The notes under the pieces were generated by a model. The model saw only the letters and a list, made by a program, of their open reading frames with translations, was not told the origin of the DNA and searched no databases. Positions 49,124 through 56,905 of a DNA stretch of 64,000 nucleotides are shown one piece after another. Made by a program: the position numbers and the translations under genes. The stretch is from positions 372,001 through 436,000 of the forward strand of contig NZ_JAHWGU010000002.1 in assembly GCF_020873875.1 (NCBI RefSeq), read 5' to 3'. This stretch comes from Actinoplanes sp. DH11. Its GTDB lineage: Bacteria > Actinomycetota > Actinomycetes > Mycobacteriales > Micromonosporaceae. Each line of letters starts with the position of its first letter. Positions within the stretch are counted from its first letter, which is position 1.

Positions 49124-50344
49124 ATGAGAAGACCCGTCGCTCTGCGATGGATCGCCGTGACGGCCACCGCTGTCACGACCGCCGCGACCATGGTGGCCCT
49201 GACGTCGACGCAGGCCCTGGCCGCGGACAATTTGAGCCTCGGCGCGGGCGCCGACGGTTCCAGCAAGGCCAGCGGCACCAGTTACGGCAATGTCCGCGAC
49301 GGCAACACCGGCACCCACTGGGCGCCGGCCGGCGCGACGGGCTACGTCTCGGTCAAGTGGGGCAGCGCCACGACGGTGTCCTCGGCCGTCGTCAAGCAGG
49401 CATCCGGCGGCGGCTCCATCAGCGCCTGGCGGCTGCTCAATGCCGACTCGGGAAGTGTTCTCGCCGGCGGCAGCGGCAGCCCGAGCACCATCACCTTCTC
49501 CTCGACGTCGCTGAAGAAGCTGACGTTCGAGATCACCAGCGCGTCCGGTGCGCCGCGGATCGCCGAGTTGGAGACGTACAACGGCGGCTCGACCCCCACC
49601 AGCAGTCCCACCGCGAGCCCGACAAGCAGTCCCACCGCCGGCCCGAGCCCGACCAGCGGCACCGGCACCCCGACCGGCGCGTGGCCGTCGTCGGCCGGCT
49701 CAGTGACGATCAACGGCACGGTCTCCGTCTCCGGCACGTTCGACGGCGGCATGAAGACCTACTGCTGCATCGGTGACGGCTCACAGGGCGAATCACAGGA
49801 CCCGATGTTCAAGATCGCCAACGGCGGCACCCTGCAGAACGTCATCCTCGGCTCCCCGGCCGGCGACGGCGTGCACTGCGAGGGCACCTGCACCATCCGC
49901 AACGTGTGGTGGAACGACATCGGCGAGGACGCCGCGACCTTCAAGGGCACCGGCGGCGGAACCAGTTACGTCATCGGCGGCGGCGCCCGGTCGGGCAGCG
50001 ACAAGACGTTCCAGCACAACGGCAACGGCACGGTCAGCATCTCCGGCTTCTACCTCAGCGGCTCCGGCAAGCTGTACCGGGGCTGCGGCAACTGCACCAG
50101 CTCGTACCAGCGCCACGTGAAGATCGACAACGTGCTGCTGAACAACATCGACATGGTGGCCGGCATCAACAGCAACTGGGGCGACACCGCCACGATCACC
50201 CGGGTCACGCTGACCAGCAGCTCCGGGGCCACGGTCTGCGGCAAGTACCAGGGCGTCGCCAAGGGCAGCGAGCCGAAATACCTCGGCGAGGGCTGGAACG
50301 ACGCCAACTGCAAGGTCAACCGCAGCGACGTCACGTTCAAGTAG
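49124..50344 (+). CDS. secreted pectate lyase, PL3 family, with N-terminal carbohydrate-binding-like domain
   Basis: A 406-residue secreted enzyme: signal to ALAAD, then a discoidin/CBM-like beta domain (residues 35-150, GTHWAPAGATGYVSVKWGSA). A Thr/Ser/Pro linker follows, then a PL3 lyase of about 200 residues (GSVTINGTVSVSGTFDGGMK, GDGVHCEGTCTIRNVWWNDI, GEDAATFKGTGGG, DKTFQHNGNGTVSISGFYLS, YRGCGNCTSSYQRHVKIDNV). It cleaves pectate by beta-elimination with calcium. ATG 49124 follows GAAGGTGAGAGATCA. Preceded by a LacI-type operator and followed by a strong hairpin. Confidence 0.9.
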   Translation: MRRPVALRWIAVTATAVTTAATMVALTSTQALAADNLSLGAGADGSSKASGTSYGNVRDGNTGTHWAPAGATGYVSVKWGSATTVSSAVVKQASGGGSISAWRLLNADSGSVLAGGSGSPSTITFSSTSLKKLTFEITSASGAPRIAELETYNGGSTPTSSPTASPTSSPTAGPSPTSGTGTPTGAWPSSAGSVTINGTVSVSGTFDGGMKTYCCIGDGSQGESQDPMFKIANGGTLQNVILGSPAGDGVHCEGTCTIRNVWWNDIGEDAATFKGTGGGTSYVIGGGARSGSDKTFQHNGNGTVSISGFYLSGSGKLYRGCGNCTSSYQRHVKIDNVLLNNIDMVAGINSNWGDTATITRVTLTSSSGATVCGKYQGVAKGSEPKYLGEGWNDANCKVNRSDVTFK

Positions 50345-50357
50345 GCCCGGACCCGCG

Positions 50358-50395
50358 GAGGCCGCCGGCACCTCGATGGAGGTGCCGGCGGCCTC
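50358..50395 (+). terminator. hairpin terminator after the pectate lyase
   Basis: A perfect 16-base stem (GAGGCCGCCGGCACCT with its complement) and a six-base loop, 14 bases after the stop; it may also serve the converging secreted protein gene. Confidence 0.8.
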
Positions 50396-50413
50396 TACCG
50401 TCCCCTTCCCCGA

Positions 50414-50893
50414 TCAGCAGGCGTACGGATAGACGAAGTACGTGGTGGTGGCACCGATGAAGTGCTGGCCCGCCCCGAGGTCGGGTGATTGACGGTAGGA
50501 CAGTCCGCCGTTGTCGGATCGGTACTGAACAGTGCAGTAACCCTGGCCGGTGAACCATCCACCCGTGGTGCCCCAGGCGAAGTAGGTGTCGCTGAACCGG
50601 TAGGCGGGCAGTTTCCGGTCGTACCAGCCCTCCTGGTACTGGCCGTCGGCGCGCTTCTTACGGATGACGCCGATCGCGCCGTGCCATCCGTTGTAGACGT
50701 AGTTCGTCGGGGCGAGAGCGCGGCGCGGCGGGAGCGTCGCCATGATCCGGCGCAGGGCCGCATCGGCCTCCTCGGAGCTGCGGGCCACGCCGGCGAGCGC
50801 CGGCAGCGGTGACGCGGCCTCCGCGACACCCGCCGTCGACAACGCGAGAGCGACCGACGTGGTGAGGGCTGCCAGCCAACGGAACCGTTTCAT
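50414..50893 (-). CDS. secreted protein of unknown function
   Basis: A 159-residue protein with a clear signal (MKRFRWLAALTTSVALALST then AGVAEAA) and an aromatic-rich mature part (NYVYNGWHGAIGVIRKKRAD, YFAWGTTGGWFTGQGYCTVQ, QHFIGATTTYFVYPYAC) with two cysteines likely to form one disulfide. ATG 50893 follows GGAGTTGGCG; an in-frame extension to 50959 has no start signals. No family was recognised. Confidence 0.7.
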   Translation of the reverse strand: MKRFRWLAALTTSVALALSTAGVAEAASPLPALAGVARSSEEADAALRRIMATLPPRRALAPTNYVYNGWHGAIGVIRKKRADGQYQEGWYDRKLPAYRFSDTYFAWGTTGGWFTGQGYCTVQYRSDNGGLSYRQSPDLGAGQHFIGATTTYFVYPYAC

Positions 50894-51040
50894 CGCCAAC
50901 TCCGTCCGGTTTCTGCCCGGCGCCGTGCCGGACGGAGCAACTGTATCGATGAGTGACAATGTTTTGTTCGATCATCGAGCAGACGGCCGAGCGGCGGCGC
51001 TGCGGTGGGAGGCCGCAGCGGCGCCGATGGTCAGCGATGG

Positions 51041-52618
51041 TCAGCGGATGACCGGGGTGTCGGTCGGGTTACCGCCGTAAAGGTGCTGGGCCAGGATCTG
51101 GTCACCGGTCCGGATGTTCTTGATGTGCCACTGACCGTTGCTCTTGCGGTAGACGCCGATCTCGCTGAACCCGTCACCGTTGTAGTCAGCGGCCACCGGA
51201 ACATCCGACGGATCCCCGCCGTACGAGTGCTGCGCCAGCAGCTGGTCCCCGGTCCGGTAACTCTTCACGTGCCACTGACCGTTGCCCTTGCGGTACACCC
51301 CGAAATCGTCGTACCCGTCACCATCGAAATCACCGACCACCGGCAGATCCGACGGGTCACCACCGTACGAGTGCTGGGCCAGCAACTGCTGACCGTTGCG
51401 CACACTCTTCACGTGCCACTGACCGACAGCCTGCCGGTAGACACCGATCTCGTCGAACCCGTCGTTGTTGAAGTCCCCCACCACCGGAATGTCGCTCGGT
51501 GCCCCGCCGTACGAATGCTGCGCCAGGATCTGCTCACCGGTCCGGTAACTCTTCACATGCCACTGACCGTTGCCCTTGCGGTACACCCCGAAATCGTCGA
51601 ACCCGTCACCATCGAAATCACCGACCACCGGGATGTCCGACGGATCCCCGCCGTACGAATGCTGCGCCAGCAACTGCTGACCGTTGCGCACGTTCTTCAC
51701 ATGCCACTGACCCACAGCCTTGCGATACACCCCGATCTCGTTGACACCGTCACCGTTGAAGTCACCCGACACCGGAACATCCGACGGATCCCCGCCGTAC
51801 GCATGACTGCCCACGATCTGATCACCGGTCGCCACACTCTTGATGTTCCACAACCCGTTCCCCGTCCGATACAACGCGATCTCCGCCCGACCATCACCGT
51901 CGAAATCGCCGGCCGTCGTGTTGTTGCGGCCCGCCGTCCACCAGGTGGTCTGCTTGCGGGCGCCGGGCCAGCTGAAGCTGAAGTGGATGTGGTCGGTGTG
52001 CGCGCTCTCGCCGCTGTACGGCTGCCAGCCGGCCGAGGCCTCGCTGGCGTGCCAGATCTGCCGGTTCCAGATCAGGTACATGATGCCGAGGCGCCGGGCG
52101 TTGGCGTGCTTGTTGCCGTGCACATCGGTGGCGAGCAGCCAGTTCAGGATGGAGTCGGCGATCGCCTTCTGGGACGCGTTGTTGACGTTCAGCATGTAGT
52201 CGAGCGCCCGGCCCTCCTTGTGCTCACTGCGTCCGCCCTCGCCGCAGTCCCGGGTGAAGTAACCGGTGTGGTCGCCGTAGGTCTGGTCCAGCAGTGCCTG
52301 CAGCGCGACCGGTCCGGGCTTCGCGACCGGGTCGCAGGTGCTCTGCCCGTCGGAGGCCGCGTAGGCGTCGATGGCCGGCCCGAAGTTCGGCGTCTTCGGC
52401 ACCCGCGGGTCGGCTGCCGCGACCCGCAGCGCCGACGAGCCGGCGCTCCGGTTGGAACCGTCGGTCAGCAGGGCCTCGGCGAACTCGCTCTCGCCCTCGA
52501 TGACGGCCGGCTTGGGCGGGTCTGCCGCGAACGCGGGGGCCGCGGCGAGCGGGCTGAGCACGGAGCACGCGGCGGCCAGCAGCGCGGCCTTGTACGTGCG
52601 GCGCATGAAGATGTTCAC
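51041..52618 (-). CDS. secreted M15-type peptidase-like protein with six FG-GAP/VCBS-like repeats
   Basis: A 525-residue secreted protein. After the signal (AALLAAACSVLSPLAAAPAF, AADPP) comes a domain with M15 zinc features: SEHKEGRALDYML (SxHxxGxAxD) and HTDHIHFSF (HxH). This fits a D-Ala-D-Ala or similar cell-wall peptidase. From about residue 230 six 48-residue repeats follow (GDFNGDGVNEIGVYRKAVGQ type), with calcium-loop DxDGDG motifs and a propeller-like layout. GTG 52618 follows GGGGAGAATCACC; ATG 52606 is an alternative. A secreted cell-wall hydrolase is the best guess. Confidence 0.83.
   Translation of the reverse strand: MNIFMRRTYKAALLAAACSVLSPLAAAPAFAADPPKPAVIEGESEFAEALLTDGSNRSAGSSALRVAAADPRVPKTPNFGPAIDAYAASDGQSTCDPVAKPGPVALQALLDQTYGDHTGYFTRDCGEGGRSEHKEGRALDYMLNVNNASQKAIADSILNWLLATDVHGNKHANARRLGIMYLIWNRQIWHASEASAGWQPYSGESAHTDHIHFSFSWPGARKQTTWWTAGRNNTTAGDFDGDGRAEIALYRTGNGLWNIKSVATGDQIVGSHAYGGDPSDVPVSGDFNGDGVNEIGVYRKAVGQWHVKNVRNGQQLLAQHSYGGDPSDIPVVGDFDGDGFDDFGVYRKGNGQWHVKSYRTGEQILAQHSYGGAPSDIPVVGDFNNDGFDEIGVYRQAVGQWHVKSVRNGQQLLAQHSYGGDPSDLPVVGDFDGDGYDDFGVYRKGNGQWHVKSYRTGDQLLAQHSYGGDPSDVPVAADYNGDGFSEIGVYRKSNGQWHIKNIRTGDQILAQHLYGGNPTDTPVIR
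51046..51914 (-). repeat. six 144-bp tandem coding repeats
   Basis: The six 48-residue FG-GAP-like units are also repeated at DNA level, with long shared stretches around the GGCGGATCCGTCGGA-type segments. Units 3 and 5, and units 2 and 4, form the most similar pairs, pointing to pairwise duplication. Confidence 0.75.
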
Positions 52619-52649
52619 GGTGATTCTCCCCAAAGTTCTCGGAACGGTT

Positions 52650-52910
52650 TCACAACAAGCGCCACCGCGTTAATCGCGGCGTACTGAGAATGGTGGTGTT
52701 GATGAGCTTCCGAATGGCGTCGTCGGATTCGAATTGATCCATTGCGACGGTGAAAGCGGCGATGCGGAGGCATTCATCTCCCCGGCAGACCCGGAGATGC
52801 TCGACCGGATCCGTCATCGAACGGTGGTGCCATAACCGGCTGCGCATCCATTCCGGGGCGATGTCCACCCGGCCTTTTAATGGCGCGATACGGGCTATGG
52901 ACAGGAGCAT
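52650..52910 (-). CDS. small protein, unknown, coupled to the upstream small ORF
   Basis: An 86-residue frame: MLLSIARIAPLKGRVDIAPE, then WMRSRLWHHRSMTDPVEHLR, CRGDECLRIAAFTVAMDQFE and SDDAIRKLINTTILSTPRLT. Its ATG shares a base with the TGA of the 66-residue frame (TGATG), the usual sign of translational coupling. No known family was recognised; it has a CxxxxC pair and no strong hydrophobic segment. Composition is less GC-rich than in neighbouring genes. Coding status is moderately supported by the coupling and not by homology. Confidence 0.4.
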   Translation of the reverse strand: MLLSIARIAPLKGRVDIAPEWMRSRLWHHRSMTDPVEHLRVCRGDECLRIAAFTVAMDQFESDDAIRKLINTTILSTPRLTRWRLL

Positions 52911-53110
52911 CAGGGTGCCGTGGATCCCCAGCCGAAGCCGGCCATCGTCGCGTCCGCGGCGGCGCCGAGCCCGAACTCTCCCGGCAGCGCACCGGCGAGT
53001 GCGTCCATCGGGTCGCCGGTGATCGCCGCCGCGGCAACCGCCGCCGCGCCGACGAGAATGGCGATCCGGCGGACCAGGACAGTGGGCGCAAGACTCCGGA
53101 AGGCAAACAT
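52910..53110 (-). CDS. small secreted or membrane-anchored peptide, unknown
   Basis: A 66-residue frame: basic start MFAFRSLAPTVLVRRI, a hydrophobic stretch (AILVGAAAVAAAAITGD), then an acidic Gly/Ala-rich tail ALPGEFGLGAAADATMAGFG ending WGSTAP. ATG 53110 follows GGGGACTGAATC. It looks like an exported peptide or single-TM protein. It stands divergent from the TrmB/LuxR regulator at 53305, and its stop overlaps the start of the next small gene. Exported peptide genes next to such regulators exist in actinomycetes, but this one was not recognised. Confidence 0.45.
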   Translation of the reverse strand: MFAFRSLAPTVLVRRIAILVGAAAVAAAAITGDPMDALAGALPGEFGLGAAADATMAGFGWGSTAP

Positions 53111-53304
53111 GATTCAGTCCCCGTTCTGAAGCATTTGATTGACTCCCGGCTTTCCGTTCTCGCCGGGGCTGACTCAATGATTGCTTTCGGAGAGGCCGAA
53201 GTCAGTACCTGCGACCCGGCGTGATCACGCCTGGCGTATTGACGCCCACCGTAGATCGTTTAGGGTGTTGGTACGCGGCACGGGGGCTGCGGAAAGGGTG
53301 ATTC

Positions 53305-54276
53305 ATGTTCACTGAGCTGGGTCTGACCACATGGGACGAGACGGTCTATCGAGCAATGCTCCACAGTCCGCGGGCCGGGGTGGCGCAGCTCGCCGCGCAG
53401 CTCGCCGCCGACGAAGCGGCGATTCGCGAAGCACTCGACCGGCTTCTCGATCTGGCGTTGGTGCGCAGTTCGGACGACGGGTTGTCGGTGGTCCGGCCAC
53501 TGGCCGGCCTGACGTCGCTGCTGGACCGCGCGGAACGCGAGATCACTCTCCGGCAGCGCCAGCTGGAAGCGACACGGGTGTCGATCACCAGCTTCGCCAC
53601 CGAGTTCTCCCACCAGGCCGACGTCGACCTGATCGTCCGGCTGGAAGGCATCGACGCGGTCCGGGACCGGCTCATCGAGCTGGCACAGGAGGCGGAGCGG
53701 GACTGCCTGAGCTTCAACAGCGGCGGCGCGCAGGCGCCGGACATCATCGACGCCGAGAAGCCGCTCAACCAGCTCGCCCTCGAACGCGGCGTGCAGATCC
53801 GCGACCTGTACCAGGAGAGCTTCCGCAACGATCCCGGCACGCTGGCGCACGCCGAGTGGATGTCCGGACTCGGCGGACACTCCCGGACCGTGCCGACCCT
53901 GCCGATGCGCCTGGTCATCGTCGACCAGCGGACCGCTCTCGTACCCATCGACCCGGCTGACCCGCGCGCCGGCGCCCTGGAGATCAGCACACCGGGCGTG
54001 GTGGCCGGGCTGATCGCCCTCTTCGAACAGGTCTGGGCGTCGGGCCGCCCGTTCGGCGAGCCGGACGCTCCCGGCCAGGACGGCCTGACCAGCTACGAGC
54101 GGAGCCTGCTGGAACTGCTCGCCGAGGGACACACCGACGAGTCGGCCGGCCGCAAACTGGCGATCTCCACCCGCAGCGTCCAGCGGACCATGATGGCCCT
54201 GACCCAGCGCCTCGGCGTGAGCAGCCGGTTCCAGGCCGGCGTCGAGGCGACCCGCAAGGGATGGGTGCGTCAGTAG
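53305..54276 (+). CDS. TrmB-like / LuxR-type HTH regulator
   Basis: A 323-residue two-HTH regulator. The N-terminal TrmB-type wHTH is MFTELGLTTWDETVYRAMLH then VAQLAAQLAADEAAIREALD, with a helical linker. The middle sensor part has CLSFNSGGAQAPDIIDAEKP and MRLVIVDQRTALVPIDPADP. The C-terminal LuxR-like HTH is YERSLLELLAEGHTDESAGR then LAISTRSVQRTMMALTQRLG. Such orphan regulators are common in Streptomyces and Actinoplanes, often beside small peptide or secreted-protein genes. ATG 53305 begins the typical MFTELGLTTWDE start. Target unknown; the divergent small genes or the acylase are candidates. Confidence 0.85.
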   Translation: MFTELGLTTWDETVYRAMLHSPRAGVAQLAAQLAADEAAIREALDRLLDLALVRSSDDGLSVVRPLAGLTSLLDRAEREITLRQRQLEATRVSITSFATEFSHQADVDLIVRLEGIDAVRDRLIELAQEAERDCLSFNSGGAQAPDIIDAEKPLNQLALERGVQIRDLYQESFRNDPGTLAHAEWMSGLGGHSRTVPTLPMRLVIVDQRTALVPIDPADPRAGALEISTPGVVAGLIALFEQVWASGRPFGEPDAPGQDGLTSYERSLLELLAEGHTDESAGRKLAISTRSVQRTMMALTQRLGVSSRFQAGVEATRKGWVRQ

Positions 54277-54417
54277 AACGACTGCGATTGATGGGCTTGA
54301 TTGCTTCAACAGCCCAGCGCGCGATGAGAGTATGTGGCGGCAGAGCAAGACAGCCGGAAGCTCGGCGGTGGCGAGCGATGGAGCCGCCGGGCATCGCATC
54401 GAGGGGGAGATGCTGCC

Positions 54418-56781
54418 GTGACGTCCTTGTCCGTGCGCCTGAAAGCAGCGCTGGTCGCCGTCGGAGTGGTCGTGGCGAGCGCAGCCGTACCGTCGCCCGC
54501 TTCCGGCACGAAGCATGACGGCGGCTATTCGGCCCTGATCCGCCGGGCCTCCTACGGCGTCCCGCACATCACCGCCGACGACTTCGGCAGCCTCGGTTTC
54601 GGCGTCGGCCACGTGCAGGCCGAGGACAACATCTGCGTGATCGCCGAGAGTGTGGTGACGGCCAACGGTGAGCGGTCGCGGTGGTTCGGTGCGGCCGGGC
54701 CGGACGACGCCAACGTGCGCAGCGACCTCTTCTACCGCAAGGCGATCGACGATCGTGTCGCCGAGCGGCTGCTCCAGGGGCGCCGTGACGGTGTGCAGTC
54801 ACCGTCCGACGACGTCCGTGACCAGATCCGCGGCTTCGTCGCCGGCTACAACCATTTCCTGCGCCGTACCGGCGTGCAACGCCTCACCGATCCGGCGTGC
54901 CGCGGCAAGGCCTGGGTGCGCCCGCTCACCGAGATCGACGTGTGGCGTACGTCGTGGGACAGCATGGTCCGGGCCGGCTCCCGGGCACTGCTCGACGGCA
55001 TCGTCACCGCGACGCCACCGACAGCCGCCGGGCCCGCGGCGGCCCCGGAGACTCCTGACGCCGCCGCGGTCGTTGCCGCTCTCGACGGGGCGAGCGCCGG
55101 CATCGGCAGCAACGCCTACGGCCTCGGCGCGCAGGCCACCACGAACGGCAACGGGATGGTGCTGGCCAACCCGCACTTCCCGTGGCAGGGCGCCGAACGG
55201 TTCTACCGGATGCACCTCAAGGTCCCCGGCCGCTACGACGTCGAGGGTGCCGCGCTGATCGGCGACCCGATCATCGAGATCGGGCACAACCGCACCGTCG
55301 CCTGGAGCCACACCGTCTCCACCGCGCGCCGGTTCGTGTGGCACCGCCTGAGCCTCGTGTCCGGGGACCCCACCTCCTACTACGTCGACGGCCGGCCCGA
55401 GCGGATGGGCACCCGCACGGTGACGGTGCAGACCGGCAGCGGCGCGGTCAGCCGTACTTTCCACGACACCCGCTACGGCCCGGTGGCCGTGGTGCCGGGC
55501 ACCTTCGACTGGACGCCGGCCACCGCGTACGCCATCACCGACGTCAACGCGGCCAACAACCGCGCCTTCGACGGGTGGTTGCGGATGGGCCAGGCCAAGG
55601 ACGTCCGAGCGCTCAAGCAGGTTCTCGACCGGTACCAGTTCCTGCCCTGGGTCAACGTGATCGCGGCCGACGCGCGCGGCGAGGCGCTCTACGGCGATCA
55701 TTCGGTCGTTCCCCGGGTGACCGATGCGCTCGCGACCGCCTGCATCCCGGCGCCGTTCCAGCCGCTCTACGCCGCCAGCGGCCAGGCGGTCCTGGACGGC
55801 TCCCGGTCGGACTGCGGGCTCGGCGCCGACCCCGACGCCGCAGTCCCGGGCATTCTCGGCCCGGCCAACCTGCCGGTGCGGTTCCGCGACGACTACGTCA
55901 CCAACTCCAACGACAGTCACTGGCTGGCCAGCCCGGCGGCGCCGCTGGAGGGCTTCCCGCGGATCCTCGGCAGCGAACGCACCCAGCGCAGCCTGCGTAC
56001 CCGGCTCGGGCTCGACCAGATCCAGCAGCGCCTCGCCGGCACGGACGGCCTGCGCGGCAAGGGCTTCACCACCGCCCGCCTCTGGAACGTCACGTTCGGC
56101 AACCGGGTGCACGGCGCCGAACTTGTCCGCGACGACCTGGTCGCGCTCTGCCGCCGGGAGCCGACCGCGACCGCCTCGAACGGCGCGACCGTCGATCTCA
56201 CCGCGGCCTGCGAGGCGCTGTCCCGCTTCGACCTGCGTGTCGACCTGGACAGCCGGGGCGCGCACCTGTTCACCGAGTTCGCCTTGGCGGGCGGAATCAG
56301 GTTCGCCGACACCTTCGACGCCACCGACCCGGTGCGCACACCGCGCCGTCTCAACACCACAGATCCACGGGTACGGGCAGCGCTCGCCGACGCCGTGCAA
56401 CGGCTCGCCGGCATCCCGCTCGACGCGAAGCTGGGCGACATCCACACCGACAGCCGTGGCGAACGGCGCATCCCCATCCACGGCGGCCGCGGCGAGGCCG
56501 GCGTCTTCAACGTGATCACCAACCCGCTCGTGCCGGGCGTGGGGTACCCGCAGGTCGTACACGGAACGTCGTTCGTGATGGCGGTCGAGCTCGGCCGCAA
56601 CGGCCCGTCGGGCCGGCAGATCCTGACCTATTCACAGTCGACGAACCCGAACTCACCCTGGTACGCCGACCAGACCCAGCTCTACTCGCGGAAGGGCTGG
56701 GACACCATCAAGTACACCGAGGCGCAGATCGCGGCCGACCCGAACCTGCGCGTCTTCCGGGTGACGCAGCGGGGACGCTGA
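54418..56781 (+). CDS. aac: penicillin-acylase-family acylase, aculeacin A acylase orthologue
   Basis: A 787-residue secreted Ntn-hydrolase precursor. The leader (MTSLSVRLKAALVAVGVVVA) is followed by the alpha chain from about residue 31. A spacer rich in Ala/Pro/Asp precedes the beta chain, which begins at Ser231 (ASAGIG then SNAYGLGAQA), the autocatalytic nucleophile. Conserved segments such as LANPHFPWQGAERFYRMHLK, VAWSHTVSTARRFVWHRLSL and DDYVTNSNDSHWLASPAAPL match, from memory, the Actinoplanes utahensis enzyme. That enzyme removes the palmitoyl chain from aculeacin A, echinocandins and related lipopeptides. GTG 54418 follows GAGGGGGAGATGCTGCC and gives the expected length. Confidence 0.93.
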   Translation: MTSLSVRLKAALVAVGVVVASAAVPSPASGTKHDGGYSALIRRASYGVPHITADDFGSLGFGVGHVQAEDNICVIAESVVTANGERSRWFGAAGPDDANVRSDLFYRKAIDDRVAERLLQGRRDGVQSPSDDVRDQIRGFVAGYNHFLRRTGVQRLTDPACRGKAWVRPLTEIDVWRTSWDSMVRAGSRALLDGIVTATPPTAAGPAAAPETPDAAAVVAALDGASAGIGSNAYGLGAQATTNGNGMVLANPHFPWQGAERFYRMHLKVPGRYDVEGAALIGDPIIEIGHNRTVAWSHTVSTARRFVWHRLSLVSGDPTSYYVDGRPERMGTRTVTVQTGSGAVSRTFHDTRYGPVAVVPGTFDWTPATAYAITDVNAANNRAFDGWLRMGQAKDVRALKQVLDRYQFLPWVNVIAADARGEALYGDHSVVPRVTDALATACIPAPFQPLYAASGQAVLDGSRSDCGLGADPDAAVPGILGPANLPVRFRDDYVTNSNDSHWLASPAAPLEGFPRILGSERTQRSLRTRLGLDQIQQRLAGTDGLRGKGFTTARLWNVTFGNRVHGAELVRDDLVALCRREPTATASNGATVDLTAACEALSRFDLRVDLDSRGAHLFTEFALAGGIRFADTFDATDPVRTPRRLNTTDPRVRAALADAVQRLAGIPLDAKLGDIHTDSRGERRIPIHGGRGEAGVFNVITNPLVPGVGYPQVVHGTSFVMAVELGRNGPSGRQILTYSQSTNPNSPWYADQTQLYSRKGWDTIKYTEAQIAADPNLRVFRVTQRGR

Positions 56782-56905
56782 CACACGTACGGGCCGAGCG
56801 GGCGGACACCGGCGGCGACGGCGCTGAACCCTGAGCTTCGCTCGCCGGACGCTCGGGGGCTCCCATCCACGCACGGACGGGCCCGTCGAGGACGGAAGCG
56901 CCGTC

